DNA from: Nostoc sp. JL34
GTDB lineage: Bacteria > Cyanobacteriota > Cyanobacteriia > Cyanobacteriales > Nostocaceae
NCBI RefSeq assembly: GCF_017114945.1
Contig: NZ_JABXKQ010000076.1
Location: forward strand, 1 to 64,000
DNA: 64,000 bases
Reading direction: 5' to 3'
Position 1 is the stretch's first letter. Each line of letters begins with the position of its first letter. The notes under the pieces are model-generated. The model saw nothing but the letters and a program-made list of their open reading frames with translations, did not search any database and was not told the DNA's origin. Positions 18,109-26,631 of this stretch are shown here, piece after piece. The translations under genes were made by a program, and so were the position numbers.

Positions 18109-18233
18109 ACAAAGATTCTGAATAATACATATTTAATTTCTGGACATATTTATATAAATCAAACGATGTGTTTTATAAATTTAGGTGAAATAATAACTTA
18201 CAAGTATTCACTCCTCACTTCGCACTTACTTTT

Positions 18234-19412
18234 ATGCTTGACCTAACAAAACTGGCGCGACAAATGCAGGGTTTAAGTCAGCATCTTACCTTAGAAGCTG
18301 CTGCCAGTCGTCAGCGTTTAGAACTGGCACAACAACATTTAAAAAATGCTTACGAGTGTCAACAAGATTTAATCGCTCGTCAGGAAAAATGGCGCGATCG
18401 CATTATCTTTGCTAATGCTACCCCAATCGAGCCGCTAGAAACCTGCATCGATATCCCAGTTCCCCCAAAAATTCATACTGTCATCGCTACCGATGGTTCC
18501 CAAATTGCCCCTAACCATCACGAAATTGCTTACTGTTATCTCCTAAATATCGGCAGAGTCGTCTTACACTACGGGCAAAATCGCCATCCGCTACTCGATA
18601 GTTTGCCAGAAGTATTTTACCGCCCAGAAGATTTATATATGTCTCGGCAGTGGGGAATTAGAACTGAGGAATGGATGAGTTTTCGCCGCACTGCCTCAGA
18701 AGCAACGGTGTTAGCAGAACTGGCATGTGATGCAGCCCAAAGGGAAATGCCAGCGCTAGCAATGGTAGATGGTTCGCTAATTTACTGGTTTTTAGAACAG
18801 TTGCCGATGGATGCACGCGATCGCATTTTACCCCCCATCCTGGAAGCTTGGCAGCAGATGCGTGAGGCGAAAATTCCGTTGATGGGCTATCTTAGCGCCT
18901 CTCGCAGCATTGAAACAATGAACTTTTTACGGTTGTTGGCTTGTCCCCATCCAGCGCCAGACTGTAAAAGTCATTGCCCAAATCAGCTAGAAAAAGTACC
19001 TTGTAAAATTTTTGAACAATTGCGAGATACTTCTGTTTGGGCAACCCGACTCAAACCAGGACAACGCAGTACCTTGTGGCGCAGTAATTCCCCCATTCTC
19101 GAACTTTACGGCGATCAAACAATTTACTTTTGCTACGTTCACGTTGGCACCGAAATCGCCCGCATTGAAGTTCCAGCATGGGTAGCGGAGAATGCAACCA
19201 TGTTAGACCAAGCATTGGGACTGATGTTAGCACAAGTGCAAAAAGGATATGGCTACCCTGTAGCGATCGCCGAAGCCCATAATCAAGCAGTAGTCAAAGG
19301 TGGCGATCGAGCGCGTTTCTTTGCCCTTCTTGAACAACAAATGATTAAAGCTGGTTTGAAAAATGTGGGAACTTCTTACAAAGAAGCCAGAAAGCGCGGG
19401 AGTATTGCGTGA
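18234..19412 (+). CDS. NurA-domain nuclease
   Basis: The 392-aa product has the NurA domain. The conserved VIATDGSQIAPNHHE (about 83-97) supplies the metal-binding Asp, a second acidic motif ALAMVDGSLIYW is near 178-189, and the C-terminal AIAEAHNQAVVKGGDRARFF (about 344-363) resembles the family's third motif. NurA proteins are 5'-3' DNA nucleases, paired in archaea with HerA helicase for end resection; no herA is seen here. An N-terminal helical region (1-70) precedes the domain. Cyanobacteria commonly carry such a lone NurA protein, with role in DNA repair inferred. Confidence 0.82.
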   Translation: MLDLTKLARQMQGLSQHLTLEAAASRQRLELAQQHLKNAYECQQDLIARQEKWRDRIIFANATPIEPLETCIDIPVPPKIHTVIATDGSQIAPNHHEIAYCYLLNIGRVVLHYGQNRHPLLDSLPEVFYRPEDLYMSRQWGIRTEEWMSFRRTASEATVLAELACDAAQREMPALAMVDGSLIYWFLEQLPMDARDRILPPILEAWQQMREAKIPLMGYLSASRSIETMNFLRLLACPHPAPDCKSHCPNQLEKVPCKIFEQLRDTSVWATRLKPGQRSTLWRSNSPILELYGDQTIYFCYVHVGTEIARIEVPAWVAENATMLDQALGLMLAQVQKGYGYPVAIAEAHNQAVVKGGDRARFFALLEQQMIKAGLKNVGTSYKEARKRGSIA

Positions 19413-19426
19413 AGGAGGCAGGAGGT

Positions 19427-19570
19427 ATGATATTAAGATTGTTGACTGATAAGCAACACAAATTTTACGTTGAGCAATTTGCTAAAAACTCAGATGGTAA
19501 ATGGGTATTAACTGAACATGAATCTCCTGATGCTTTGTTAACATTAGCTTCTAGAAATTTACAAATTTAA
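19427..19570 (+). pseudogene. C-terminal fragment of Uma2/DUF820-type nuclease
   Basis: A 47-codon frame with a strong AGGAGG site reads YVEQFAKNSDGKWVLTEHES, then PDALLTLASRNLQI. This resembles the end of Uma2-family (DUF820) PD-(D/E)XK proteins, which are abundant in cyanobacteria and 180-200 aa long. The upstream catalytic part is missing. It could be a remnant that gained a ribosome-binding site by chance, or a translated micropeptide. Confidence 0.45.
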
Positions 19571-19740
19571 TTCAGTAATATTTATGAAATGGTAAATTTT
19601 TAGATTAGCGAGGATTTAAGCATCAATTTTACACATCAGGGAATGCAAAGACATTAATAATTGTTACATTTATTCAGCGATTTCTTCGCTGTTTAAGGAC
19701 AATGACAGATAAAAGTCCTGATTAATTCAGCTTACGTAAT

Positions 19741-19770
19741 ACTTCTTATCTTAAATTTAAGATAAGAAGT
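19741..19770. repeat. Perfect 30-bp palindrome
   Basis: ACTTCTTATCTTAAA is followed immediately by its exact reverse complement. It lies in a 405-bp gap (19571-19975) with no gene, 205 bp before the histidine kinase gene. It could be a terminator, a protein-binding palindrome or a dispersed element. Confidence 0.6.
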
Positions 19771-19975
19771 GTTTACTTTCTACTTTTTTGGGGAACCCTT
19801 TATTTAGTAGAGAACTAAGTCAACAGCTAGCTAGTTTACTCAGTACAAACTAGTAGATACTTCTTGCCTCTACTATCAAGTTAAATACGTTTTATTTAGT
19901 AAGCTAAATAGTCTTCCTCAGAACTGACATTAGGCGAGTCTCTTGCTTGACATATCCCATTGAGATGATTATTCC

Positions 19976-22735
19976 ATGTCAGGAAAAAACGTATTAACTT
20001 ATTTAAGCCATCACAAAAAAAGATTCATACCTAAAAAACTGATGAAACTAGTTAAATCTGAGTACAAACAATCTGAAGAACAATACTCTCGATTTTTCTC
20101 ACTTTCTATAGATTTATTGTGTATTGCTAATTTTGATGGTTATTTTAAGTATTTAAATCCAGTCTGGACAAAAACACTAGGTTGGTCTGTTGAGGAACTT
20201 GTTGCTAAACCCTTTATCGAATTTATTCACCCTGAAGACCGAGAATCTACTATTGTCGCAGCCCAAAAAATTACACAATCTGTAGATGCAATCAGCTTTG
20301 AAAACCGCTATCTTTGTCGGGATGGCTCTTACAAATGGCTGTCATGGAATGCGACTGGTTTCAGTGAAGAAAAGTTGATTTATGCAGTAGCTCGTGACAT
20401 AACTCTGAATAAAGAAAATGAGATAGCGCTACAAAAATCTATCCAAGAATTAGAAGCTTTTAGATTTGCTTTAAATACTCATTCACTGGTAGCTATTACT
20501 GATAAAGCTGGAAGAATAAGCTATGTCAATGACCTATTTTGTCAAGTTTCTAAATATTCTCCAGAAGAACTTCTAGGGCGAGATCATCGGATTATCAATT
20601 CTGGATATCACACAAAAGAATTTTTTGCGAATTTATGGAAAACCATTGCCCAAGGAAAAATATGGAAAGGAGAAATTCAAAATAAAGCCAAGGATGGTAC
20701 TTTTTATTGGGTGGATACTTTGATCGCTCCAATGTTAGGACAAGATGGAAAGCCCTATCAATATGTAGCAATTCGTACAGATATTACACAGCGTAAGCTT
20801 TCAGAGTTAGCTTTATTAGAGCGATCGCGTTTGTCAGTTTTGAGTGCAGAAGTCAGTTTAGCTTTATCTCAAAGTGGTACACTTCCAGAAATTTTGCAAA
20901 ACTGTACAAATACTATTTCCCAATACCTTGATATCGGCTTTGTTTGTATCTGGACTTTTGAACGACAGACAAACCAGCTACAATTGCAGGCTGGCGTTCA
21001 CTGCACAGATATTACTTGTAGTGCTTTGAGGGATACGCAAGATTTCCCAGATCACATGGTTTTAGTCAATAATATTATTGGTTTAATGATTCAAAACCAT
21101 CAGGCTATTTTTAACGAAGAATTATCAATTAATAATTCCGAGCAACTTGTCAATTCTACATTCTCAATTTCTCGATTTTCTGCTTATCCCTTGATAGTAG
21201 AGCAGCAATTAATCGGTATAATAGCTTTATTTAGCAAGCAATTATTTACCGAAGCAACTCATAACCTATTAAATTGGATTGCTAATAATATTGCTGTGGC
21301 TATTGACCGAATCTGGGCGCGAGAAGAACTCTTTAGCCGTCGGGAAGCTTTATTGCTACGTCTAGCTAGCCAAATCCGTAGTTCTCTTGATCTAGATATG
21401 ATCCTAGAAACTGCTGTTAATGAAATTCGTAGCTTATTACAAATTGATCGTTGCTACTTTCTTTGTTATTTACCGCACCCATCCGAATCAAGGTTGACTA
21501 TAACCTATGAAGCACGAAACCCTAACTTACCAACCATGTTAGGTAATATTCCGCTGCCAAAGAGCAATGTTTTGACCCAAATACTTCTCTCTCAAGAACT
21601 AAGTTGCATCGACAATATTAATAGTAAATCACATCTCGATTATGATACTCAAGAACTTTTAACCGAATTTGGGATCACATCTCAATTAATGCTACCAGTT
21701 AAGAGTAATTCCGGGGAAATTGGAGCAATTGTGTGTAGTCATTGTAGTGGCGATCGCATTTGGAGTAACAGTGAAATTAGCCTGCTACAAGCTGTTTGCG
21801 ATCAACTAGCGATCGCCATAGATCATGCACAACTTTATACCCAAAGTCGCTCTGCTACTTTAATCGCTCAAACTCAAGCTGAAAAACTCACCGAAATCTT
21901 GCATAAATTGCAGCAAACTCAATCTCAACTGATCCAAAATGAGAAAATGTCTAGCTTGGGACAATTAGTAGCTGGAGTTGCCCATGAAATCAACAATCCA
22001 GTTAATTTTATTCACGGCAACTTAACTTATGCTAACGAATATTTTCAAGAGATGTTAACTCTCTTGCACCTTTATCAGCAACATTATCCCCAGCCGCAAG
22101 CAGAAATTGCAGATTTCGCTAAAAAAATTGATTTAGAATTCATTACCGATGACCTTTCTAAACTCCTGTCTTCGATGAATATGGGTACTAATCGCATCCG
22201 GGAAATTGTTTTAGGGTTGCGAAATTTCTCTCGTCATGATGAAGCAGATAAAAAACTAGTTAATATTCACGAAGGAATTGAAAATACACTATTAATTTTA
22301 CATCATCGCTGGAAAAATAATGGAATTGGATTGGATATATCTATCGTTAAAAAATATGGTGATTTGCCTTTAGTTGATTGCTATCCTGGGCAGCTTAATC
22401 AAGTATTTATGAATATTTTGACTAATGCGATCGATGCCTTGGAAGAGTCAATGGTCAACAGAAAAATAACCGAGAAACCGCAAATTATAATTAGTACTGA
22501 AATTTTAGAGAGTAAATTTGTTGTGATCCGAATTGCCGACAACGGATTAGGAATAGCAGAAGACGTTAAAAAGCGGCTATTTGATCCGTTTTTCACCACC
22601 AAACAGGTAGGTAAAGGAACAGGTTTAGGACTGTCAATTAGCTACCAAATTGTAGTAGAAAAGCATGGGGGAATTTTGAATTGTCTATCAGAACCAGGAA
22701 AAGGCACAGAATTCTGGATTCAAATTCCCATTTAA
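19976..22735 (+). CDS. PAS-PAS-GAF-GAF sensor histidine kinase
   Basis: A 919-aa signal-transduction kinase with no transmembrane segment, so cytoplasmic. Domains in order: PAS/PAC 1 (about 33-148; LNPVWTKTLGW, FIHPEDRES), PAS/PAC 2 (about 155-275; ITDKAGRISYVND, GYHTKEFFANLW), GAF 1 (about 285-445), GAF 2 (about 455-620; RSSLDLDMILETAVNEIRSL), coiled coil, and a HisKA/HATPase core. The H-box is GVAHEINNPVNF with His670. The N box is LTNAIDALEES, G1 IADNGLGI, G2 GKGTGLGLS. No CxxE-type phytochrome lyase motif or conserved bilin Cys is obvious, so GAF ligand is unknown. No response regulator gene is adjacent, so it is an orphan kinase. Confidence 0.93.
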   Translation: MSGKNVLTYLSHHKKRFIPKKLMKLVKSEYKQSEEQYSRFFSLSIDLLCIANFDGYFKYLNPVWTKTLGWSVEELVAKPFIEFIHPEDRESTIVAAQKITQSVDAISFENRYLCRDGSYKWLSWNATGFSEEKLIYAVARDITLNKENEIALQKSIQELEAFRFALNTHSLVAITDKAGRISYVNDLFCQVSKYSPEELLGRDHRIINSGYHTKEFFANLWKTIAQGKIWKGEIQNKAKDGTFYWVDTLIAPMLGQDGKPYQYVAIRTDITQRKLSELALLERSRLSVLSAEVSLALSQSGTLPEILQNCTNTISQYLDIGFVCIWTFERQTNQLQLQAGVHCTDITCSALRDTQDFPDHMVLVNNIIGLMIQNHQAIFNEELSINNSEQLVNSTFSISRFSAYPLIVEQQLIGIIALFSKQLFTEATHNLLNWIANNIAVAIDRIWAREELFSRREALLLRLASQIRSSLDLDMILETAVNEIRSLLQIDRCYFLCYLPHPSESRLTITYEARNPNLPTMLGNIPLPKSNVLTQILLSQELSCIDNINSKSHLDYDTQELLTEFGITSQLMLPVKSNSGEIGAIVCSHCSGDRIWSNSEISLLQAVCDQLAIAIDHAQLYTQSRSATLIAQTQAEKLTEILHKLQQTQSQLIQNEKMSSLGQLVAGVAHEINNPVNFIHGNLTYANEYFQEMLTLLHLYQQHYPQPQAEIADFAKKIDLEFITDDLSKLLSSMNMGTNRIREIVLGLRNFSRHDEADKKLVNIHEGIENTLLILHHRWKNNGIGLDISIVKKYGDLPLVDCYPGQLNQVFMNILTNAIDALEESMVNRKITEKPQIIISTEILESKFVVIRIADNGLGIAEDVKKRLFDPFFTTKQVGKGTGLGLSISYQIVVEKHGGILNCLSEPGKGTEFWIQIPI

Positions 22736-22800
22736 AAATACTCTGCGTTTAAAAACGCCACGATAGTTCTAGAATAGTCAAAGCTGAAAGTGCTGGTATT

Positions 22801-24156
22801 ATGTCGGTTTATCGTAATCTGCAAGAAACTCACTTAAATCGTGCCCGCGCCAGTCTCAGACAAGCGCTGTCTTGGTATGGATATCTTCGTAAGTCAGGAC
22901 AGTTATCATCTAACCCAGAATTGGTAGGTTTGGTGAAACCAGAATTAGAAGCTTTGAACGCCACACTCAACAAGCTGGATTCTAACGTCATTAGAATTGC
23001 TGTCTTTGGTTTGGTGAGTCGGGGAAAGTCAGCAGTTTTAAATGCTTTACTAGGAGACAAGATTCTGCAAACTGGGCCCCTGAACGGTGTCACCCAATGG
23101 CCCCGTTCCGTCCGGTGGCAACCCAGTGGCAAGGTACTAGTAGAGTTAATTGATACCCCAGGATTAGATGAAATTGAGGGTGAGTCACGGGCAAATATGG
23201 CCCGAGAAGTGGTGCATCAGGCAGATTTGATTTTGTTTGTCGTCTCTGGTGATATCACGCGCACTGAGTATCAAGCACTGCTGGAATTAAGGCGATCGCA
23301 AAAACCCTTGATTTTGGTATTTAACAAGATAGACCTTTACCCAGATACAGACAAGTCCGCGATTTACGAAAATTTGCAACAACTGGGTGCAGGACATCCC
23401 GAAGCAAAACCTCTACTACCTGATGAAATTGTCATGGTGGCGGCGGAACCAGCAGCAATGGAAGTACGGGTTGAGTGGCCTGATGGTAGTGTCAGTTACG
23501 AATGGGAAACACCACCACCGCAAGTAGACGAACTCAAAGAGACAATTCTGAATATCCTGAATCGGGAAGGGCGATCGCTTCTGGCTTTAAATGCACTGAT
23601 CCAAGCCCGGGATGCAGAAGCCGCGATCGCTCAAAAAACCATTGATTTACGCGAACAAGAAGCCGAAGAAATCATTTGGCAATTTACCAAATACAAAGCT
23701 TTGGCAGTAATGCTCAATCCCATCGCCTTTTTAGATATCCTTGGCGGAACTGTTGCCGATTTAGCTTTAATTCGCGCTCTCGCTAGATTATATGGTTTGC
23801 CGATGACTGGCTATGAAGCCGGGAAAATTTTAAAAACGATTTTATTTAGTTCTGGCGGCTTGCTACTGGGAGAATTAGGTAGTAGTTTTCTTCTGGGTTT
23901 AAGTAAAAGTACTGCTGCAATCACCAGTGGTGACAATCCCAGCAATATTACTGCCTTTGCTGGCAGTGCGATCGCTCAAGCTGGTATCGCCGGTTATGGC
24001 GCATACTCTGTTGGCAAAGCCGCTCAAGTCTATCTTGAAAAAGGTTGCACCTGGGGACAGTTGGGCGCTAGCAGCGTCATTCAAGAAATTCTCTCTCAAG
24101 TTGACCAAAACACAATTCTGTATCGTCTGCGACAAGAGCTAGGGATAAAGTATTGA
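22801..24156 (+). CDS. Membrane-associated GTPase with DUF697 domain
   Basis: The 451-aa product has an Era/dynamin-like G domain (about 60-260): G1 GLVSRGKS, G3 DTPG, G4 NKID. The C-terminal half (about 300-450) is hydrophobic, with ALAVMLNPIAFLDILGGTVA and a Gly-rich LFSSGGLLLGELGSSF segment, characteristic of DUF697. Proteins of this kind bind membranes and are found in most cyanobacteria; roles in membrane remodelling are suggested but not established. The ATG is 66 bp after the kinase gene on the same strand, so co-transcription is possible. Confidence 0.87.
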   Translation: MSVYRNLQETHLNRARASLRQALSWYGYLRKSGQLSSNPELVGLVKPELEALNATLNKLDSNVIRIAVFGLVSRGKSAVLNALLGDKILQTGPLNGVTQWPRSVRWQPSGKVLVELIDTPGLDEIEGESRANMAREVVHQADLILFVVSGDITRTEYQALLELRRSQKPLILVFNKIDLYPDTDKSAIYENLQQLGAGHPEAKPLLPDEIVMVAAEPAAMEVRVEWPDGSVSYEWETPPPQVDELKETILNILNREGRSLLALNALIQARDAEAAIAQKTIDLREQEAEEIIWQFTKYKALAVMLNPIAFLDILGGTVADLALIRALARLYGLPMTGYEAGKILKTILFSSGGLLLGELGSSFLLGLSKSTAAITSGDNPSNITAFAGSAIAQAGIAGYGAYSVGKAAQVYLEKGCTWGQLGASSVIQEILSQVDQNTILYRLRQELGIKY

Positions 24157-24558
24157 GAATAAATAAGAATTGTTTCCTCTTTGTTACCGTTTATAAGTGT
24201 TTATCAAGTTCTATCAAGCTCCTCTGACAATTGACTGACATTCCTAATTTGGGATGCAAGATTGAGAACATGAACACCTCTACTAGTGATTACAACTAGT
24301 GGAATTCTCGTACCTTTTTGAATCAAAGATGACAAGAGGGTAATTCCCACTCAATTTTGCGAAAAAGATGGCGGTGTTTACCACTACATCTTGTGGGAAG
24401 CCTATCTAAACTGGAAATGTGAGCCAGCCCGGTCTTGTTGCTCCAACAAAGAGGGACTGGCGTTAGCGACGCAGGAGCGTCACTCGGAGGGTGAGCTTCC
24501 TGAGGTCATTTAAAGTTCATAGTTAATATCTATCTCTGTAAACAAAGGTGAAAGTATC
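24157..24558. other. Intergenic region with dispersed repeat and possible ORF remnant
   Basis: The right half contains a dispersed repeat (24460-24494). On the minus strand from 24350 to 24204 a GTG-led 48-codon frame reads GITLLSSLIQKGTRIPLVVI and further, ending QLSEELDRT. It looks like a fragment of a real protein, but I cannot name the family. The CP12 promoter must lie in the last 100 bp. Confidence 0.4.
24460..24494. repeat. Dispersed repeat GCGTTAGCGA family, copy 1
   Basis: GCGTTAGCGACGCAGGAGCG and the following GTCACTCGGAGGGT match a second copy at 53417-53451 with few changes. Confidence 0.7.
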
Positions 24559-24819
24559 ATGACAACTACCCTAAACTCATTTGAAACTGCTGGGGCGGCA
24601 AATCTTGAAGAAGCCATTACTAATGCCATTACTGAAGCCCGAACAACTTGCGATCTAGATGGCAGTAATTCTGCTGGTTGTGCCGTAGCCTGGGACATTG
24701 TGGAAGAATTGCAAGCCGAGAAATCTCATCAACAGCAAGCAAAATCAAAGAAAACCTCTTTGGAAAATTACTGCGATCGCCATCCAGATTCCGTAGAATG
24801 TCTAATCTACGACGTTTAA
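24559..24819 (+). CDS. cp12: CP12 Calvin-cycle regulator
   Basis: CP12 (86 aa) is a redox-sensitive, partly disordered protein that ties GAPDH and phosphoribulokinase into an inactive complex in the dark. Both Cys pairs are present: Cys31/Cys41 (TTCDLDGSNSAGCAVAWD) and Cys72/Cys81 (YCDRHPDSVECLIYD). The AWDIVEEL core motif (44-51) is intact. Length is normal. It ends 4 bp into the convergent tlyA, with which its 3' end overlaps. In heterocystous strains some CP12 forms lack a Cys pair; this one is the complete type. Confidence 0.96.
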   Translation: MTTTLNSFETAGAANLEEAITNAITEARTTCDLDGSNSAGCAVAWDIVEELQAEKSHQQQAKSKKTSLENYCDRHPDSVECLIYDV

Positions 24820-25634
24820 TTTTTCCGTAAATCAGTTGTTGCTGATTGCGTTATTTGCTTAATTGCTTCTAAATCAAGTGGTGGTGTTTCACTGTCCATT
24901 CCCAACCACAGCAGATATTCGATATTCCCAGCCGGGCCAGTGATCGGCGACCAAGTTAAGCCTTTGTATTTCCATCCTAATTCGTGGGCGGCTTGCAACA
25001 CCTGGAAAATAGCATCAGCTTGGTCGTTTGGATCGCGCACAACACCTTTTTTACCCACACGGGATCTGCCGACTTCAAACTGTGGCTTGACTAACAATAC
25101 AGCTTCTCGGTTAGCTTGAGTTAGTTGCCACAAAGCAGGCAGAATATTGGTTAAAGAAATAAACGATACATCAACCACTGCCAAATCAGGAATCGCGTCA
25201 TTTGCACCATATAACTCATCTGGCCGTAGTTGTCTTAAATTGGTACGTTCCCGCAAAATCACCCGCGGATCGTTTCGCAACCGCCAGTCAACTTGTCCGT
25301 AACCGACATCAATACCGTAAACTTTTGTTGCTCCAGCTTGCAAGAGACAATCAGTAAAACCACCAGTAGAAATCCCACCATCTAAACAAATGCGCTCTGC
25401 TACGGGAATGGCAAATACTGATAAAGCTTTGGAGAGTTTTTCACCGCCTCTAGAAACGAAAGGCGATCGCTCTTTAATATTTATTTTAGCTGCAATATCA
25501 ACTTCTGTACCAGGTTTATCAACTAACTGCTGATTAACAGTAACCTTCCCCGCCTGAATTAGCCGTTGTGCTAAGGCGCGAGAAGAACATAAATTTAACT
25601 CTACTAATAGTGTGTCGAGTCGCTGTTTAGCCAA
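24816..25634 (-). CDS. tlyA: TlyA-type rRNA 2'-O-methyltransferase
   Basis: The 272-aa product has an N-terminal S4 RNA-binding domain (about 1-65; KQRLDTLLVELNLCSSRALAQ spans the first 22 residues) and an FtsJ-like methyltransferase (about 70-250). The SAM site reads LDGGISTGGFTDCLLQAG, with the usual DVGASTGG motif altered to DGGISTGG. VYGIDVGYGQVDW and VDVSFISL follow. The family methylates ribose of cytidines in ribosomal RNA and is often mislabelled haemolysin. It directly follows the DUF29 gene with no gap. Confidence 0.9.
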   Translation of the reverse strand: MAKQRLDTLLVELNLCSSRALAQRLIQAGKVTVNQQLVDKPGTEVDIAAKINIKERSPFVSRGGEKLSKALSVFAIPVAERICLDGGISTGGFTDCLLQAGATKVYGIDVGYGQVDWRLRNDPRVILRERTNLRQLRPDELYGANDAIPDLAVVDVSFISLTNILPALWQLTQANREAVLLVKPQFEVGRSRVGKKGVVRDPNDQADAIFQVLQAAHELGWKYKGLTWSPITGPAGNIEYLLWLGMDSETPPLDLEAIKQITQSATTDLRKN

Positions 25635-26072
25635 TTAACTAGACTCTCCTGGTAAGATTAAAGCCAAAGCACGATTGATAATTTCTTCTTGGTTAACCAG
25701 CTTTTCTAATTCTTGGGCTTCATAACGACCTTCTTCTACTTCTAAGGAAGCCTCATCAATGGCATTTAAATAGGCTTCTGCTAAGATTTCTAACAATTCT
25801 TCTGGCGTGAGATAATAGCCCCCAGCTTCGCGCCGCTTATTTTCCCGCTGAATTTCCCGAACCGAATTCCGAATTGAGACTTCCCAAGAGCGAGTCGTGC
25901 GATTTTCAGCTTGTTGTTTAATCAAATGCAACAATAAAATCACTGCATAGCTACGAATCGTTTTGATTATGTCATTTCGGCTCATTTCTGTTAATTCTTC
26001 AACTATAATCAATGCCCCTTGAACATCGCCCTTAACAAGTAAGTCTTTTAGGGTTAATAATTCTTCCATCAT
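25635..26072 (-). CDS. DUF29-family protein
   Basis: The product (145 aa from the start preferred here) matches the DUF29 pattern: helical N terminus, VILLLHLIKQQAENRTTRSW near the middle with the characteristic Trp, IRNSVREI, then AYLNAIDEASLE. Function is unknown; the family is expanded in cyanobacteria. I choose the ATG at 26072, which follows GAGG by 5 nt; in-frame TTG (26093) and ATG (26087) alternatives have no ribosome-binding site. The stop abuts the tlyA start, suggesting co-transcription. Confidence 0.75.
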   Translation of the reverse strand: MMEELLTLKDLLVKGDVQGALIIVEELTEMSRNDIIKTIRSYAVILLLHLIKQQAENRTTRSWEVSIRNSVREIQRENKRREAGGYYLTPEELLEILAEAYLNAIDEASLEVEEGRYEAQELEKLVNQEEIINRALALILPGESS

Positions 26073-26202
26073 CAGCGCCTCAAACATCGGCAACTTCTAT
26101 TGTGGCTTATGACGGTGATAGTACAGATAAGCTAATGCGTTTAATCTAGGAGCGATCGCTACTTAATGTATTATTCTTTGCAAATACACAATATTCAGAT
26201 AA

Positions 26203-26538
26203 TTAAGATACAGCAAAATCCGTGTATTGCCGTAGTTCAGCCGGATGAAAACCCAAGACAATATCTTCGCGCAAAATACCCGCTTCTAATAATGCCTCTG
26301 CCACTGGAACAGAAGTACCATCATATTGAATCCACACTTTATCATTAATAATATCTATATGTACCACCGAACCATGTATGCGGCGCACTCCATCCCAGCC
26401 AATATGTAACACTTCGTAGTGGTCTCGCTCCGAGTCAATAACAGCTTCTGTCTCTATTTGACCATTGGCAGGCTTATGAGTAGCATAGTCAAATATCAAC
26501 TGACGAATAATTTCACGATACCGAGCTAGCTTATCCAT
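26203..26538 (-). CDS. xisI: XisI-family protein (fdxN element excision controlling factor)
   Basis: The 111-aa product matches XisI: MDKLARYREIIRQLIFDYA at the start, DHYEVLHIGWDGVRRIHG in the middle, and LEAGILREDIVLGFHPAELR near the end. In Anabaena XisH and XisI control excision of the fdxN element by the XisF recombinase. The family has many copies in Nostoc and most lie away from any excision element. The usual xisH partner, normally immediately upstream, is absent: the next gene upstream is the Z1 cassette. This copy is therefore probably not an excision factor in its own right. Confidence 0.85.
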   Translation of the reverse strand: MDKLARYREIIRQLIFDYATHKPANGQIETEAVIDSERDHYEVLHIGWDGVRRIHGSVVHIDIINDKVWIQYDGTSVPVAEALLEAGILREDIVLGFHPAELRQYTDFAVS

Positions 26539-26631
26539 CTAATAATCTTAGTCGAAAGATAGTTCCAAAAACACAGCTTTAATCTAGCAAAACTATTTTA
26601 CAGAGGTGCGATCGCTAATTCAAAATATCAC

